Origin: Prevotella sp.
GTDB lineage: Bacteria > Bacteroidota > Bacteroidia > Bacteroidales > Dysgonomonadaceae
Assembly (NCBI GenBank): GCA_031273295.1
Contig: JAISSD010000286.1
Span: 1 to 45,121 of the forward strand
Reading direction: 5' to 3'
Length of the DNA stretch: 45,121 bases
Both the position numbers and the translations under genes were made by a program. This document shows positions 34,677 through 44,550 of the stretch, in pieces. The notes under the pieces were generated by a model. It had not been told where the DNA came from. It searched no databases and saw only the letters and a program-made list of their open reading frames with translations. Positions within the stretch are counted from its first letter, which is position 1. The number at the start of each line of letters is the position of its first letter.

Positions 34677-37133
34677 ATGATGATAAAAAGAATATTGTTG
34701 CCCCTGTTGTTTTGCTCTGTGTTGCAACCCGGTGCGCAGGAAAATTTAAAGTTGTGGTACGATAAGCCGGCTCTTGACTGGAATCAGGCATTACCCCTCG
34801 GTAACGGGCGGCTGGGGGCTATGGTCTTTGGCGGCCCTGCGGTAGAACACTTGCAACTGAATGAGGAAACAATATGGGCCGGATCGCCCAATAGCAATGC
34901 CCACAAGCTGGAATACGGCGTGTTGGATAAAGTCCGGCAATTAATATTTGAAGGGAAATATATCGAAGCTCAGGATCTGGCCACTGCCAAAATAATGTCT
35001 CCTAAAAATCATGGCATGCCTTATCAGACCATGGGAGATATCTTTATTTCTTTTCCCGGACATGACGGATATACGGATTATTATCGCGATCTGAATATAA
35101 GCGACGCCATAGCTAACGTGACATACAAGGCAAATGGAATAACATATAAACGCGAAATATTCACATCATTTACGGATCAGGCTATAATAGTGAGATTAAC
35201 GGCAGACAGGGCCGGGAGTATTTCATGCAACATACTCTTGACCACCCCGCAAGAAAAAGTAGAGAGAATGATGGAAGATGATCAGCTTGTGCTGACAGCC
35301 ATTACTCCCGCCCACGAAAAACAAAGCGGTAAAGTGCAGTTGGAAACACGGGTGAAACCCAGGGTTACAGGAGGTAACTGTCATATTTCGGACGATATAA
35401 TATCGATAGACAAAGCAGACGAAGTTATCCTGTATATTGCCATTGCGACCAATTTTGTCAATTACAAAGATATATCGGGAGACAAGACAAAGAAATGCAA
35501 GGAGTATATGAACCGGTCTTTTTCAAAAGATTATCAAAAAGCCAAAAAAGAACACACGGTATTTTTTCAAAAATACATGAACCGTATGTCTCTGGACTTG
35601 GGTAAGACGGAAGCGTCAAACAGACCGACTGATGTAAGGATCAAGGAATTTTCGCAAACATTCGATCCTGAACTGGCTGCATTGTATTTTCAGTTTGGGC
35701 GTTATCTGTTGATTGCCTGTTCCCAGCCGGATACGCAACCGGCTACCCTTCAGGGAATATGGAACGATCGTTATCTTCCGTCGTGGGACAGTAAATATAC
35801 CTGCAATATCAATGTGGAAATGAATTACTGGCCTGCGGAGGTTGCCAACTTGTCGGAAATGCACGATCCGATGTTGCAGATGGTGAAGGAAGTTGCCGAA
35901 ACAGGCAGTCATACGGCTGAGCTTATGTATAATAGCAGAGGATGGGCGCTTCATCACAATACGGATATATGGCGAATCACCGGACCTGTCGACAGGGCTG
36001 CATCAGGCATGTGGCCGACAGGAGGAGCATGGGTTAGTCAGCACTTGTGGTACAGGTACGAATATACCGGAGATATGCAATACCTTGGATCCGTTTATCC
36101 TGTAATGAAAGGCGCGGCCATGTTTTTTAACGATTTTCTTATTGAAGAACCTGTCAATAACCGCTTGGTAGTGTCGCCGTCCAATTCTCCTGAAAACGCT
36201 CATGCCGGAAGTGGAAATAAAGCGACAATAATGGCCGGCAATACAATGGATAATCAACTGGTGTTCGATTTATTTTCCAATGTGATAAAAGCGTCGGAAT
36301 TGTTGGGAGTTGACAAGGCTTTTTCCGATACTTTGAAAGTAAAACGGGCCAAATTGCCTCCTATGCAGATAGGTCGACATAACCAGCTGCAAGAGTGGTT
36401 GTATGACTGGGACTCGCCGGAAGACAAGCACAGGCATGTGTCGCATTTGTACGGATTGTATCCCGGCAACCAGATATCCCCTGTTCGCACGCCTGAATTG
36501 TTCGAGGCAGCCAGAAATTCTCTGATCTATCGCGGAGATCCTTCGACAGGATGGTCTATGGGATGGAAAGTCTGTCTATGGGCTCGCCTTTTGGATGGAG
36601 ACCACGCTTATAAATTACTTGCCAGTCAATTGGATCTGGCGACCGGCGAAAAGAAAAAAGGAGGAACTTACAGTAATATGCTCGACGCCCATCCTCCGTT
36701 TCAGATAGATGGAAACTTCGGTTGTACAGCCGGTATCGCAGAAATGCTAATGCAAAGCCACGATGGATCTATACATCTGCTTCCCGCTTTACCCTCGGCG
36801 TGGAAAGAGGGAAGTGTGAAAGGACTGGTGGCAAGAGGCGGCTTTGTTATCGATATGGACTGGAAAGACGGTAAAGTGAGCGCTCTTGCGGTCTATTCCC
36901 GTTATGGCGGTAACTGCCGGATACAAACGTCCGGCCGCTTGAAAGGAAACGGCATTAAAATAGCGAAAGGAAATAATCCGAACAGGCTTTTCGATACTCC
37001 GGAAATACAAAAGCCTTTGATCTCGGATAAAGCCACGCTAAAGATTGAAAAACCAAAGGTAAATAAATATGCAGGCATGTATGATCTGGGTACGGAACAG
37101 AAAAAAACATACCATTTCAAAATAACAAATTAA
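34677..37133 (+). CDS. GH95 alpha-L-galactosidase or alpha-L-fucosidase
   Basis: This secreted family GH95 inverting glycosidase has 818 residues and a signal peptide of about 20 residues. N-terminal signature: LWYDKPALDWNQALPLGNGR with GAMVFGG and LQLNEETIWAGSP. The (alpha/alpha)6 part shows ACSQPDTQPATLQGIWND, YTCNINVEMNYWP and IDGNFGCTAGIAEMLMQSH. Family members cleave alpha-1,2-L-fucose or alpha-L-galactose; in RG-II loci a GH95 removes L-galactose from chain A. It starts 11 bases after the esterase. Fucose versus galactose specificity is open, but the pectin context favours L-galactose. Confidence 0.92.
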   Translation: MMIKRILLPLLFCSVLQPGAQENLKLWYDKPALDWNQALPLGNGRLGAMVFGGPAVEHLQLNEETIWAGSPNSNAHKLEYGVLDKVRQLIFEGKYIEAQDLATAKIMSPKNHGMPYQTMGDIFISFPGHDGYTDYYRDLNISDAIANVTYKANGITYKREIFTSFTDQAIIVRLTADRAGSISCNILLTTPQEKVERMMEDDQLVLTAITPAHEKQSGKVQLETRVKPRVTGGNCHISDDIISIDKADEVILYIAIATNFVNYKDISGDKTKKCKEYMNRSFSKDYQKAKKEHTVFFQKYMNRMSLDLGKTEASNRPTDVRIKEFSQTFDPELAALYFQFGRYLLIACSQPDTQPATLQGIWNDRYLPSWDSKYTCNINVEMNYWPAEVANLSEMHDPMLQMVKEVAETGSHTAELMYNSRGWALHHNTDIWRITGPVDRAASGMWPTGGAWVSQHLWYRYEYTGDMQYLGSVYPVMKGAAMFFNDFLIEEPVNNRLVVSPSNSPENAHAGSGNKATIMAGNTMDNQLVFDLFSNVIKASELLGVDKAFSDTLKVKRAKLPPMQIGRHNQLQEWLYDWDSPEDKHRHVSHLYGLYPGNQISPVRTPELFEAARNSLIYRGDPSTGWSMGWKVCLWARLLDGDHAYKLLASQLDLATGEKKKGGTYSNMLDAHPPFQIDGNFGCTAGIAEMLMQSHDGSIHLLPALPSAWKEGSVKGLVARGGFVIDMDWKDGKVSALAVYSRYGGNCRIQTSGRLKGNGIKIAKGNNPNRLFDTPEIQKPLISDKATLKIEKPKVNKYAGMYDLGTEQKKTYHFKITN

Positions 37134-37146
37134 TCGTTAATATAAA

Positions 37147-38358
37147 ATGAAGAGAAGCGTTATTGTTTTGTTTTTCATTGCCGGTGCCGCCTTGCTTGGG
37201 ACATATTGCAAACAGAATGAAGCAAGCGGACAGGAATCATGGGCGGTAAGGATGGCCCGGTCGGAAATGAAACGTTTTCCTGAAGCATGGATGATAGAAA
37301 AAGCCAAGTCTCCACGGTGGGGTTATACGCACGGATGCGTGGCAAAGGCCATGCTCGATCTGTTCGATTATACGCAAGACAGCGTTTATTATAATTATGC
37401 GAAAGGTTATGCAGACAGTCTTGTTTCGAAAGAAGGGAAGATCAAGACTTACAGTATGGACAAATATAATATCGACAATATTAATCCGGGTAAAATATTA
37501 TTCCGCTTGTATAGATCGACCGGAGACGTCCGTTACAAAACGGCAATAGATACGCTGGTTATGCAAATGAACAGGCATCCGAGAACAACCGAAGGCGGCT
37601 ACTGGCATAAAAAAATTTATCCGCGCCAAATGTGGCTCGACGGGATCTATATGGCTTCGCCTTTTTTGGCTGAATATGGAAAAGAATTCAATCATCCCGA
37701 AATGTTTGATGAAGCAGTGAAGCAAATTCGCCTGATGGACAAGAATAGTTATGATCCGCAAACAGGACTGTTCTATCATGGCTGGGACGAAAGCAAAGAA
37801 CAGAAATGGGCCGACCGGACGACAGGCCGTTCCCCTAATTTTTGGTCCAGAAGTATCGGTTGGTATGCGATGGCATTGGTCGATGCGCTTGATTGTTTAC
37901 CCCGGGATCACGAGGGATATGAAGATATTGTAGCTCTTGTTGACAAGACTGCCAAAGGCATTGTGAAATGGCAGGATGAAAGATCGGGAGTGTGGTATCA
38001 GGTGACAAATATGGGAGACAAGGAAGGAAATTATCCGGAGTCGTCGGCCTCGTCCATGTTTGTGTATTTTCTTTACAAGGCCATGGATAGAGGTTATATC
38101 GGGCCGGAATACAAAACTGTCGCCGATAAAGGTTTTGACGGGTTAGTCAGGGAGTTTGTCAAAAAAGAAGAAGACGATACATATTCGATTACCGGATGTT
38201 GTGCAGTCGCAGGGCTGGGAGGAGAGAAAGTATACAGGGACGGCTCGTTTGAATATTATGTCGGAGAACCTGTTATTGTTAATGATCCTAAATCGGTGGC
38301 TCCGTTTATCTGGGCTGCAATAGAAAACGGGAAATCTGAAAGAAAAACGAAAAAATAA
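37147..38358 (+). CDS. GH105 unsaturated glucuronyl/rhamnogalacturonyl hydrolase
   Basis: This is a 403-residue (alpha/alpha)6-barrel enzyme of family GH105, related to YteR. It removes the unsaturated uronate left at the non-reducing end by pectin lyases. The predicted catalytic aspartate is D165 in QMWLDGIYM. Supporting motifs are WGYTHGCVAKAM, FWSRSIGWYAMALVDAL and SSASSMFVYFLYKA. A signal peptide is present (about 1-20); the cysteine at residue 21 has a poor lipobox. It complements the PL1 lyase of the opposite arm. It starts 13 bases after GH95. Confidence 0.92.
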   Translation: MKRSVIVLFFIAGAALLGTYCKQNEASGQESWAVRMARSEMKRFPEAWMIEKAKSPRWGYTHGCVAKAMLDLFDYTQDSVYYNYAKGYADSLVSKEGKIKTYSMDKYNIDNINPGKILFRLYRSTGDVRYKTAIDTLVMQMNRHPRTTEGGYWHKKIYPRQMWLDGIYMASPFLAEYGKEFNHPEMFDEAVKQIRLMDKNSYDPQTGLFYHGWDESKEQKWADRTTGRSPNFWSRSIGWYAMALVDALDCLPRDHEGYEDIVALVDKTAKGIVKWQDERSGVWYQVTNMGDKEGNYPESSASSMFVYFLYKAMDRGYIGPEYKTVADKGFDGLVREFVKKEEDDTYSITGCCAVAGLGGEKVYRDGSFEYYVGEPVIVNDPKSVAPFIWAAIENGKSERKTKK

Positions 38359-38367
38359 ACATATATC

Positions 38368-39810
38368 ATGAAAAAAACTGGTCTTTTGTTGTTCGCCTTG
38401 TGTCTGGTAACGCTATCGGGTATAGCCCGGAATGAATCGAAGAAACCTGAAATGCCGTGGGATAACGGAAAATTGAAAGTAAGCGGCAATAGACGTTTTC
38501 TACAGCATGAAAACGGAAAACCTTTTTTCTGGCTGGGAGAAACCGCATGGCTGTTACCGTCGCGTTCAAACAGGGACGAGGTCGATTATTTCATAAGCGA
38601 AACTAAAAAGAACGGATACAATGTGATACAGATATCCGTACTTCATACTGTCAGGGCAATGAATGTTTACGGGCATTGGGCCTTGCCGTCCGGTTTCGAT
38701 TTTAAAGACATGGATCAATCGGGGCAGTACAACTATTGGCGGCATGTGGATCATATTGTGGAGCAGGCCCGGGAAAGCGGTATTTACATTGGCATAGTTT
38801 GTGTATGGGGAACCCCTGTCCAACAAAAACAAATGACTGTGGAAGACGCCGAAAAATACGGCGAATTCCTTGCAGAACGATATAAAAAGTATCCGAATAT
38901 AATATGGTTCATTGGCGGGGACATACGGGGCGATGTAGAACCCGGGATATGGAAAGCTTTGGCAACTACTATCCGAAAAGCGGATCCGGACCATTTGATG
39001 ACGTTCCACCCGCGTGGGCGTACCACATCCGCTACATGGTTCAATAATGAGTCCTGGCTTGATTTTAATATGTTTCAGTCGGGGCATCGCCGCTATGGAC
39101 AGCGTTTTGGCGATGGAGATTATCCGATCGAAGAAAATACGGAAGAGGATAACTGGCGTTTTGCAGAACGCAGTCTGGCTGTAGATCCGCTCAAACCTGT
39201 AATAGACGGAGAGCCGTCTTACGAAGATATTCCTCACGGATTGCACGATACCAATGAGCGGTACTGGCAGGCTGAAGATGTGCGTCGTTACGCCTATTGG
39301 TCGGTATTTGCAGGTTCTTTCGGACACACTTACGGCCATAATTCTACTATGCAGATGCTACGTCCGGGCTATCTAGCATCTTTTGGAGCTAAAAAGCCGT
39401 GGTGGGATGCTATTCATGATAAAGGATGTCAACAGATGAAATACTTGAAAAAGCTGATGCTTGCTTTTCCGTTCTTTGAGAGAATTCCCGATCAGTCCGT
39501 GTTGCCGGGTACAAATGGATTGCAATACGAGCGTGTGATCGCTACAAGAGGGGATGACTATATTCTTGTCTATAATTACACAAACCGTCTGGTGGAAGTC
39601 GATCCGGCCAAAATCTCGGGAGCGAAGAAGAGAGCATGGTGGTATAGTCCTGTCGACGGGCAAGTGGAATATATTGGCGAGTTCGATAACGGAAAGAAAA
39701 CATTTATCCATGATTCGGGTTACAGGGCCGGTAATGACAAGGTTCTTGTTATTACGGACGCCGGCGCGTCTTATGTGAAAGATAATTTGGAAGCTGTTGA
39801 ATCCAAATAA
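38368..39810 (+). CDS. GH140 apiosidase-type enzyme (DUF4038)
   Basis: This secreted TIM-barrel glycosidase has 480 residues and a signal peptide of about 20 residues. It matches the DUF4038/GH140 family, founded by B. thetaiotaomicron BT1012, which releases apiose-linked side chains from the RG-II backbone. Expected catalytic residues are D185 (WFIGGDIRGD) and E282 (VIDGEPSYED), two positions from those I recall for BT1012 (D187, E284). WLGETAW, MNVYGHWALPSG and GSFGHTYGHNST are typical. A C-terminal beta domain carries ATRGDDYILVYNYTNR. It starts nine bases after GH105. Apiosidase is the best call and a strong RG-II marker. Confidence 0.9.
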   Translation: MKKTGLLLFALCLVTLSGIARNESKKPEMPWDNGKLKVSGNRRFLQHENGKPFFWLGETAWLLPSRSNRDEVDYFISETKKNGYNVIQISVLHTVRAMNVYGHWALPSGFDFKDMDQSGQYNYWRHVDHIVEQARESGIYIGIVCVWGTPVQQKQMTVEDAEKYGEFLAERYKKYPNIIWFIGGDIRGDVEPGIWKALATTIRKADPDHLMTFHPRGRTTSATWFNNESWLDFNMFQSGHRRYGQRFGDGDYPIEENTEEDNWRFAERSLAVDPLKPVIDGEPSYEDIPHGLHDTNERYWQAEDVRRYAYWSVFAGSFGHTYGHNSTMQMLRPGYLASFGAKKPWWDAIHDKGCQQMKYLKKLMLAFPFFERIPDQSVLPGTNGLQYERVIATRGDDYILVYNYTNRLVEVDPAKISGAKKRAWWYSPVDGQVEYIGEFDNGKKTFIHDSGYRAGNDKVLVITDAGASYVKDNLEAVESK

Positions 39811-39823
39811 AACAAGTTTAAAT

Positions 39824-39928
39824 GGAGCGAGTATGCAAAGGTAGCGCCAAAGAGCATGAAACAACCTTCGGCGGAGCCAATATATTAGAGTTCCTTATGA
39901 CCGTTAAAAAACAAATTATATACGCATG
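39824..39928 (+). repeat. Dispersed leader repeat, copy C
   Basis: Third copy, between GH140 and the triple-fusion gene, ending exactly with that gene's ATG. The hairpin is weaker here (CCTTC against GAGCC), and the downstream TGTTGCG has become TATTA with one base lost. The outer stem is also lost because the 3' arm reads TTATG. The A-rich tail AAACAAATTATATACGCATG is kept almost intact. Confidence 0.92.
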
Positions 39929-42900
39929 AAAAAAGTAATACTCACAGTAATAACTCTATGCATTTCATTATTGGCTTTTTCTTCGGAAGTGAAGGAGCTT
40001 CGGTGCGAAATGCTTGATGATCCGGAAGGGATAAGCAGTATAAAGCCTCGATTGAGCTGGATCATTGAATCCAAAGAACGAAATGTGCGGCAAACAGCCT
40101 ACCGGATTTTGGCCGCGTCGACTTTGGACAAATTGAATGAAAAAGATGCGGATCTGTGGGATTCGGGGAAGGTTGAAAGCGATCAGTCGGTTTTGGTTCC
40201 TTATGCCGGAGCGCCTCTTGTTAGCCGGAGCAAGGTATACTGGAAAGTGAAGGTATACGCTAAAAAAGAGGAAACGTTGTGGAGCAGTCCGGCCCGGTTT
40301 AGTGTCGGCTTAGTAAATACAACAGACTGGACGGCAAAATGGATTGGATTGGACAAGGCATTCCCATGGGATAGAGAGACTCAATCGTCCCGGTTATCCG
40401 CACGGTTTTTTCGCAAGGAATTTTCGAGCCAAAAGATCGTAGCCTCGGCCAGGGTATACATATCCGGTTTGGGGCTTTACGAATTATATATCAACGGGGA
40501 GAAGATCGGAGACCGGGTATTGTCTCCGGGGCCGACCGATTATTTCAAATCAGTGATGTATAATGCTTTTGATGTGACGTCACAGATCAGGCAGGGTAGA
40601 AATGCAATAGGTACGATTCTTGGGAACGGACATTTTTATAATATGCGTCAGAACTATAAGCCTCACAAGATTAAGACTTTCGGTTATCCCAAAATGCTTC
40701 TTCAACTGGAAATTGAATATACTGACGGAACAAGGCAAACCGTCGTTAGCGATAATACATGGAAAGTAACATCCGACGGGCCTATCCGCTCTAACAATGA
40801 CTTCGACGGGGAGGAGTACGATGCAACAAAAGAATTGGGAAAATGGAGCGAATCCGGTTATGATGACCGCAAATGGCTCAAGCCTGATATGGTCGAAGCT
40901 CCCGGAGGCGCGCTAAAAGCCCAGATGAATGAAAATATGAGAGTAATGCAGACTCTCAAGCCTGTAAAGATAACAGCTTTGGTTGCCGATACTTTCATCG
41001 TTGACTTCGGTCAAAATATGGCCGGCTGGGTGAAACTGACGGCTAAAGGGAAAAAAGGGGATAAGATCACATTGCGTTTTGCAGAGTCTTTGGATGAAAA
41101 CGGTTGCTTGAAAACGGTTAATTTGCGAAGCGCCAAAGCTACGGACATATATACAATGAAAGGAGGGGACGCCGAATCGTGGGAACCGCGATTTGTTACG
41201 CACGGTTTCCGCTATATGGAAGTTGCCGGTTATCCCGGAACGCCTTCGGTAGCTGACTTTGAAGGCAGAGTCGTGTACGATGATATGCAGACAACCGGCT
41301 CCTTCGAAACATCCAGCCCGGTACTCGATCAAATATATAAAAACGCCTGTTGGAGCATCAATGGCAACTATAAGGGAATGCCTCTCGATTGTCCGCAACG
41401 GGACGAAAGGCAACCGTGGCTGGGCGATCATACAACCGGCTGTTTGGGAGAAAGCTTTATTTTCGATAATGAAAGGCTATATATAAAGTGGCTTGACGAT
41501 ATCAGGGATTCGCAAACTGCCGAAGGGCGGTTGCCGGATATTGCGCCGCCGTATTACAAGATCTATTACAGTGATAACATGACCTGGCCGGGAACCTATC
41601 TGTTTGTTGCGGATATGATATACAAACAATATGGAAACCCCGGACCTGTAGCGGAACATTATCCTTCCATGAAAAAATGGTTCATGTATATGAAAGACCG
41701 CTATATGGCCGCTTGTATACTGACCAGGGATAAATACGGCGATTGGTGCGTGCCGCCCGAATCCAAAGAATTGATTCATTCGGGAGACCCTGCACGCAAA
41801 ACAGACGGAGAATTGATTGCGACCGCATATAGCTATAAACTGTTGGAGCTGTTGCGGAAGTTTGCTGCTATATCCGGTAATGAAGGGGATATTGAAGAGT
41901 ATGACGTTTTGGCTGAAAATATCCGGAAAGCTTTCAACAAGAAATTCTATAATGCCGAAACCGGACAATACGGCAACTGCACGGTTACGGCAAATCTGCT
42001 TCCACTGGCTTTTGGCATGGCGGATGAAGAAAACGAAGAAACTGTTTTTCGGAATATGCTGTACAGAATCGTTAATAAAGATAAACTTCATATCAGTACA
42101 GGCGTGATCGGAACCCAATGGCTGATGCGCGAACTTGCCAAACGGGGCCGGGCCGATGTGGCATACGCTATTGCCAATCAGAAGGATTATCCCGGTTGGG
42201 GATATATGACCGAACAGGGCGCTACCACTATTTGGGAGCTTTGGAATGGCGATACGGCAAGTCCTAAAATGAATTCGCATAACCATGTGATGTTATTGGG
42301 CGATCTTGTTGTTTGGATGTACGAGGATTTGGCAGGGATTAAAACCCATAAAGCAAATCAAGGCTTTAAATGGCTGTGGATGAAACCTAATCCTACCGAA
42401 GACCTAAGTTGTGTCGAAGCGTCTCACAAAACGCCGTATGGTTGGGTGAAAAGCGGATGGAAACTCGAAAATGGAATATTTACGTGGAAAGTTACGATTC
42501 CTGCCAATAGTCGCGCCAATTTATTGTTGCCGGCTGCCAATACGGATGATATTACCGAAAGCGGCAAGCCTGTTCATCAGGTAGAAGGCTTGAAATACGT
42601 GAGAAAAGAAGAGGGCCGCATCAATCTGGAAGTCGGTTCGGGAGATTATACATTCGTCTGCAAATATGGCGAAGCTCAAAACCGCTGGAAAGAAGGCGTC
42701 ATGGTAGATGAATTTATTTGTCAAAAACCTCCTTTTCCGGAAAGCCATGCACCTGCAATAGCGGAAACAAAAGAAGGACGTCTTGTAGCTTCCTGGTTTG
42801 GCGGAACAAAAGAACGCAATCCTGACGTTTGTATTTGGGTGAGTCGTTTAATAGACGGTAAATGGACCGCGCCGCAAAATGTTGCAAATGGAATAGTAAA

Positions 42901-44533
42901 TGATACGCTTCGTTATGCCGCATGGAACCCTGTATTGTATCAGGTTCCTGACGGAGAATTGCAGTTGTACTACAAAGTAGGGCCTAATGTCGGCGGGTGG
43001 ACAGGCAAGATGATAACTTCGGACAACGGAGGAATTACCTGGTCTCCGCCTCGTGATCTGCCCGAAGGTTTTATCGGTCCTGCAAAAAACAAGCCGGTAC
43101 TGTTGAAAGACGGTACGCTGCTGTGTCCATCGAGCGCCGAGGGTAATGGATGGAAAGTTCATCTGGAAGTAACTGAAGATTTTGGTAAAACATGGAAAAA
43201 GACAGGGCCTGTCAACGAAGAGAACGGGATCCATGCGATACAGCCTGCTGTCTTGACTTATAAAGACGGCAGTTTGCAGATGCTTTGCCGTACACAGGAA
43301 AGGGCGATCGGAGAATCATGGTCGTATGACAACGGCAAAACATGGACGCCTGTGGCTAAAACTTTGTTGCCGAACAATAATTCGGGCATTGACGCCGTGA
43401 CATTGCAGGATGGACGCCAGTTGCTCGTTTACAATCATGTGTTGCCAAACGATACTCTGAAAAAAGGCAAGGGCGCCCGTACTCCTCTTAATGTCGCCGT
43501 CTCGGAAGACGGTAAAACCTGGCATGCGGCGCTTGTCCTCGAAGATTCGCCAATAAGTCAGTATTCTTATCCGTCTGTGATTCAGGCCCGTGATGGAATG
43601 GTGCATGTTGTTTACACATGGAGGCGCAAGTCCGTCAAGCATGTGGTTATAGATCCCGATAAATTGGCGTTGTCGAAGATAGGGAACATGAAGTGGCCAT
43701 CGATAAAGGAAACGGAGGAAGTACAGGTAGTAAACGACAATAGATATAAAGTATCGGTTTGTGACTGGATGATGCTCAAACGGCAGAAGATCGGAGCTAT
43801 AGAACTGGCCAGGGAAATTGGCGCCGACGGACTGGAATTGGATATGGGCGGATTGGGGAAACGTATTTCCTTTGATAACAAGTTGACTGAAAAGCATTTT
43901 CAGAAGTTGTTCATCTCGGAATGTAATCGTTTGGGTATTCGGTTCAGCTCGATCGCCATGTCGGCGTTTTATGGTCAATCTTTTGCCAGACGTGAAAATT
44001 ATGAGCGGCTGATTGATGAATGTATTGCTACAATGAAGGCTTTGGGCGTAAAAGTAGCTTTTCTTCCGATGGGGAATCAGAGCGATCCGGTAAAAGAGCC
44101 GGAATTATACCCTGTCGTTTTGGAGCGTTTGAAGGTTGTTGCGAAAAAAGCCGAAGCCGCCGGCATGATCATTGGTATAGAAACAACTTTAACCGCAAAA
44201 GAAGAAGCCAGGCTGGTGGACAGAATAAATTCCCCGGGCATTCGCAGTTATGTCAATTTCTCTTCCATACTGAAAAGGGGCGGGAACATTGTCAAGGAAT
44301 TGAATACATTGGGAAAAGACAGGATTGTACAGATACATGCCAGCAATACCGATGGTTTCTGGCTCGAAAACGATCCGGCTGTCGATATGCTCGAGATAAG
44401 GAAAACCCTGGACAAAATGGGATGGAGCGGCTGGCTTGTAGTGGAGCGTTCACGGGACGTCAAGGATGTTCACAATGTGAAAAAGAATTATGGAGCCAAT
44501 GTAAGATATTTGAAATCCGTATTTCAAAAATAG
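39926..44533 (+). CDS. Triple fusion: GH78 rhamnosidase, BNR sialidase-like propeller, sugar isomerase-like TIM barrel
   Basis: This is a single 1535-residue frame with one signal peptide (MKKVILTVITLCISLLAFSS). Residues of about 20-912 are a full-length GH78 rhamnosidase: RPRLSWI-type start, DCPQRDERQPWLGDHTTG, GDWCVPP and TTIWELWNGD. Residues of about 930-1245 are a BNR/Asp-box propeller of the predicted-sialidase type: SHAPAIAETKEGRLVASWFG, with boxes TEDFGKTW and SYDNGKTW. Residues of about 1274-1535 form a xylose-isomerase-like TIM barrel: VSVCDWMMLKRQKIGA, GADGLELDMGG, GIETT, QIHASN and WLVVERSRD. The linkers are about 15 and 25 residues, with no internal signal peptide or stop. All parts appear complete, so this is a true fusion rather than a frameshift. 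It is the last gene of the arm, directly after repeat copy C. GH78 is confident; the substrates of the other two parts are unknown. Confidence 0.9.
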   Translation: MKKVILTVITLCISLLAFSSEVKELRCEMLDDPEGISSIKPRLSWIIESKERNVRQTAYRILAASTLDKLNEKDADLWDSGKVESDQSVLVPYAGAPLVSRSKVYWKVKVYAKKEETLWSSPARFSVGLVNTTDWTAKWIGLDKAFPWDRETQSSRLSARFFRKEFSSQKIVASARVYISGLGLYELYINGEKIGDRVLSPGPTDYFKSVMYNAFDVTSQIRQGRNAIGTILGNGHFYNMRQNYKPHKIKTFGYPKMLLQLEIEYTDGTRQTVVSDNTWKVTSDGPIRSNNDFDGEEYDATKELGKWSESGYDDRKWLKPDMVEAPGGALKAQMNENMRVMQTLKPVKITALVADTFIVDFGQNMAGWVKLTAKGKKGDKITLRFAESLDENGCLKTVNLRSAKATDIYTMKGGDAESWEPRFVTHGFRYMEVAGYPGTPSVADFEGRVVYDDMQTTGSFETSSPVLDQIYKNACWSINGNYKGMPLDCPQRDERQPWLGDHTTGCLGESFIFDNERLYIKWLDDIRDSQTAEGRLPDIAPPYYKIYYSDNMTWPGTYLFVADMIYKQYGNPGPVAEHYPSMKKWFMYMKDRYMAACILTRDKYGDWCVPPESKELIHSGDPARKTDGELIATAYSYKLLELLRKFAAISGNEGDIEEYDVLAENIRKAFNKKFYNAETGQYGNCTVTANLLPLAFGMADEENEETVFRNMLYRIVNKDKLHISTGVIGTQWLMRELAKRGRADVAYAIANQKDYPGWGYMTEQGATTIWELWNGDTASPKMNSHNHVMLLGDLVVWMYEDLAGIKTHKANQGFKWLWMKPNPTEDLSCVEASHKTPYGWVKSGWKLENGIFTWKVTIPANSRANLLLPAANTDDITESGKPVHQVEGLKYVRKEEGRINLEVGSGDYTFVCKYGEAQNRWKEGVMVDEFICQKPPFPESHAPAIAETKEGRLVASWFGGTKERNPDVCIWVSRLIDGKWTAPQNVANGIVNDTLRYAAWNPVLYQVPDGELQLYYKVGPNVGGWTGKMITSDNGGITWSPPRDLPEGFIGPAKNKPVLLKDGTLLCPSSAEGNGWKVHLEVTEDFGKTWKKTGPVNEENGIHAIQPAVLTYKDGSLQMLCRTQERAIGESWSYDNGKTWTPVAKTLLPNNNSGIDAVTLQDGRQLLVYNHVLPNDTLKKGKGARTPLNVAVSEDGKTWHAALVLEDSPISQYSYPSVIQARDGMVHVVYTWRRKSVKHVVIDPDKLALSKIGNMKWPSIKETEEVQVVNDNRYKVSVCDWMMLKRQKIGAIELAREIGADGLELDMGGLGKRISFDNKLTEKHFQKLFISECNRLGIRFSSIAMSAFYGQSFARRENYERLIDECIATMKALGVKVAFLPMGNQSDPVKEPELYPVVLERLKVVAKKAEAAGMIIGIETTLTAKEEARLVDRINSPGIRSYVNFSSILKRGGNIVKELNTLGKDRIVQIHASNTDGFWLENDPAVDMLEIRKTLDKMGWSGWLVVERSRDVKDVHNVKKNYGANVRYLKSVFQK

Positions 44534-44550
44534 AAATTATTCGTATTTAT

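Noticed and set aside
42718..43660. A true sialidase acting on host sialic acid
   Set aside because: It has Asp boxes, but the usual FRIP-type arginine motif is not visible and the surrounding genes are all pectin-related.
39926..44533. Two or three adjacent genes fused by a sequencing error
   Set aside because: The frame is open throughout, linkers are short and sensible, and no remnant signal peptide or stop is seen at either join. Resequencing would still settle it.
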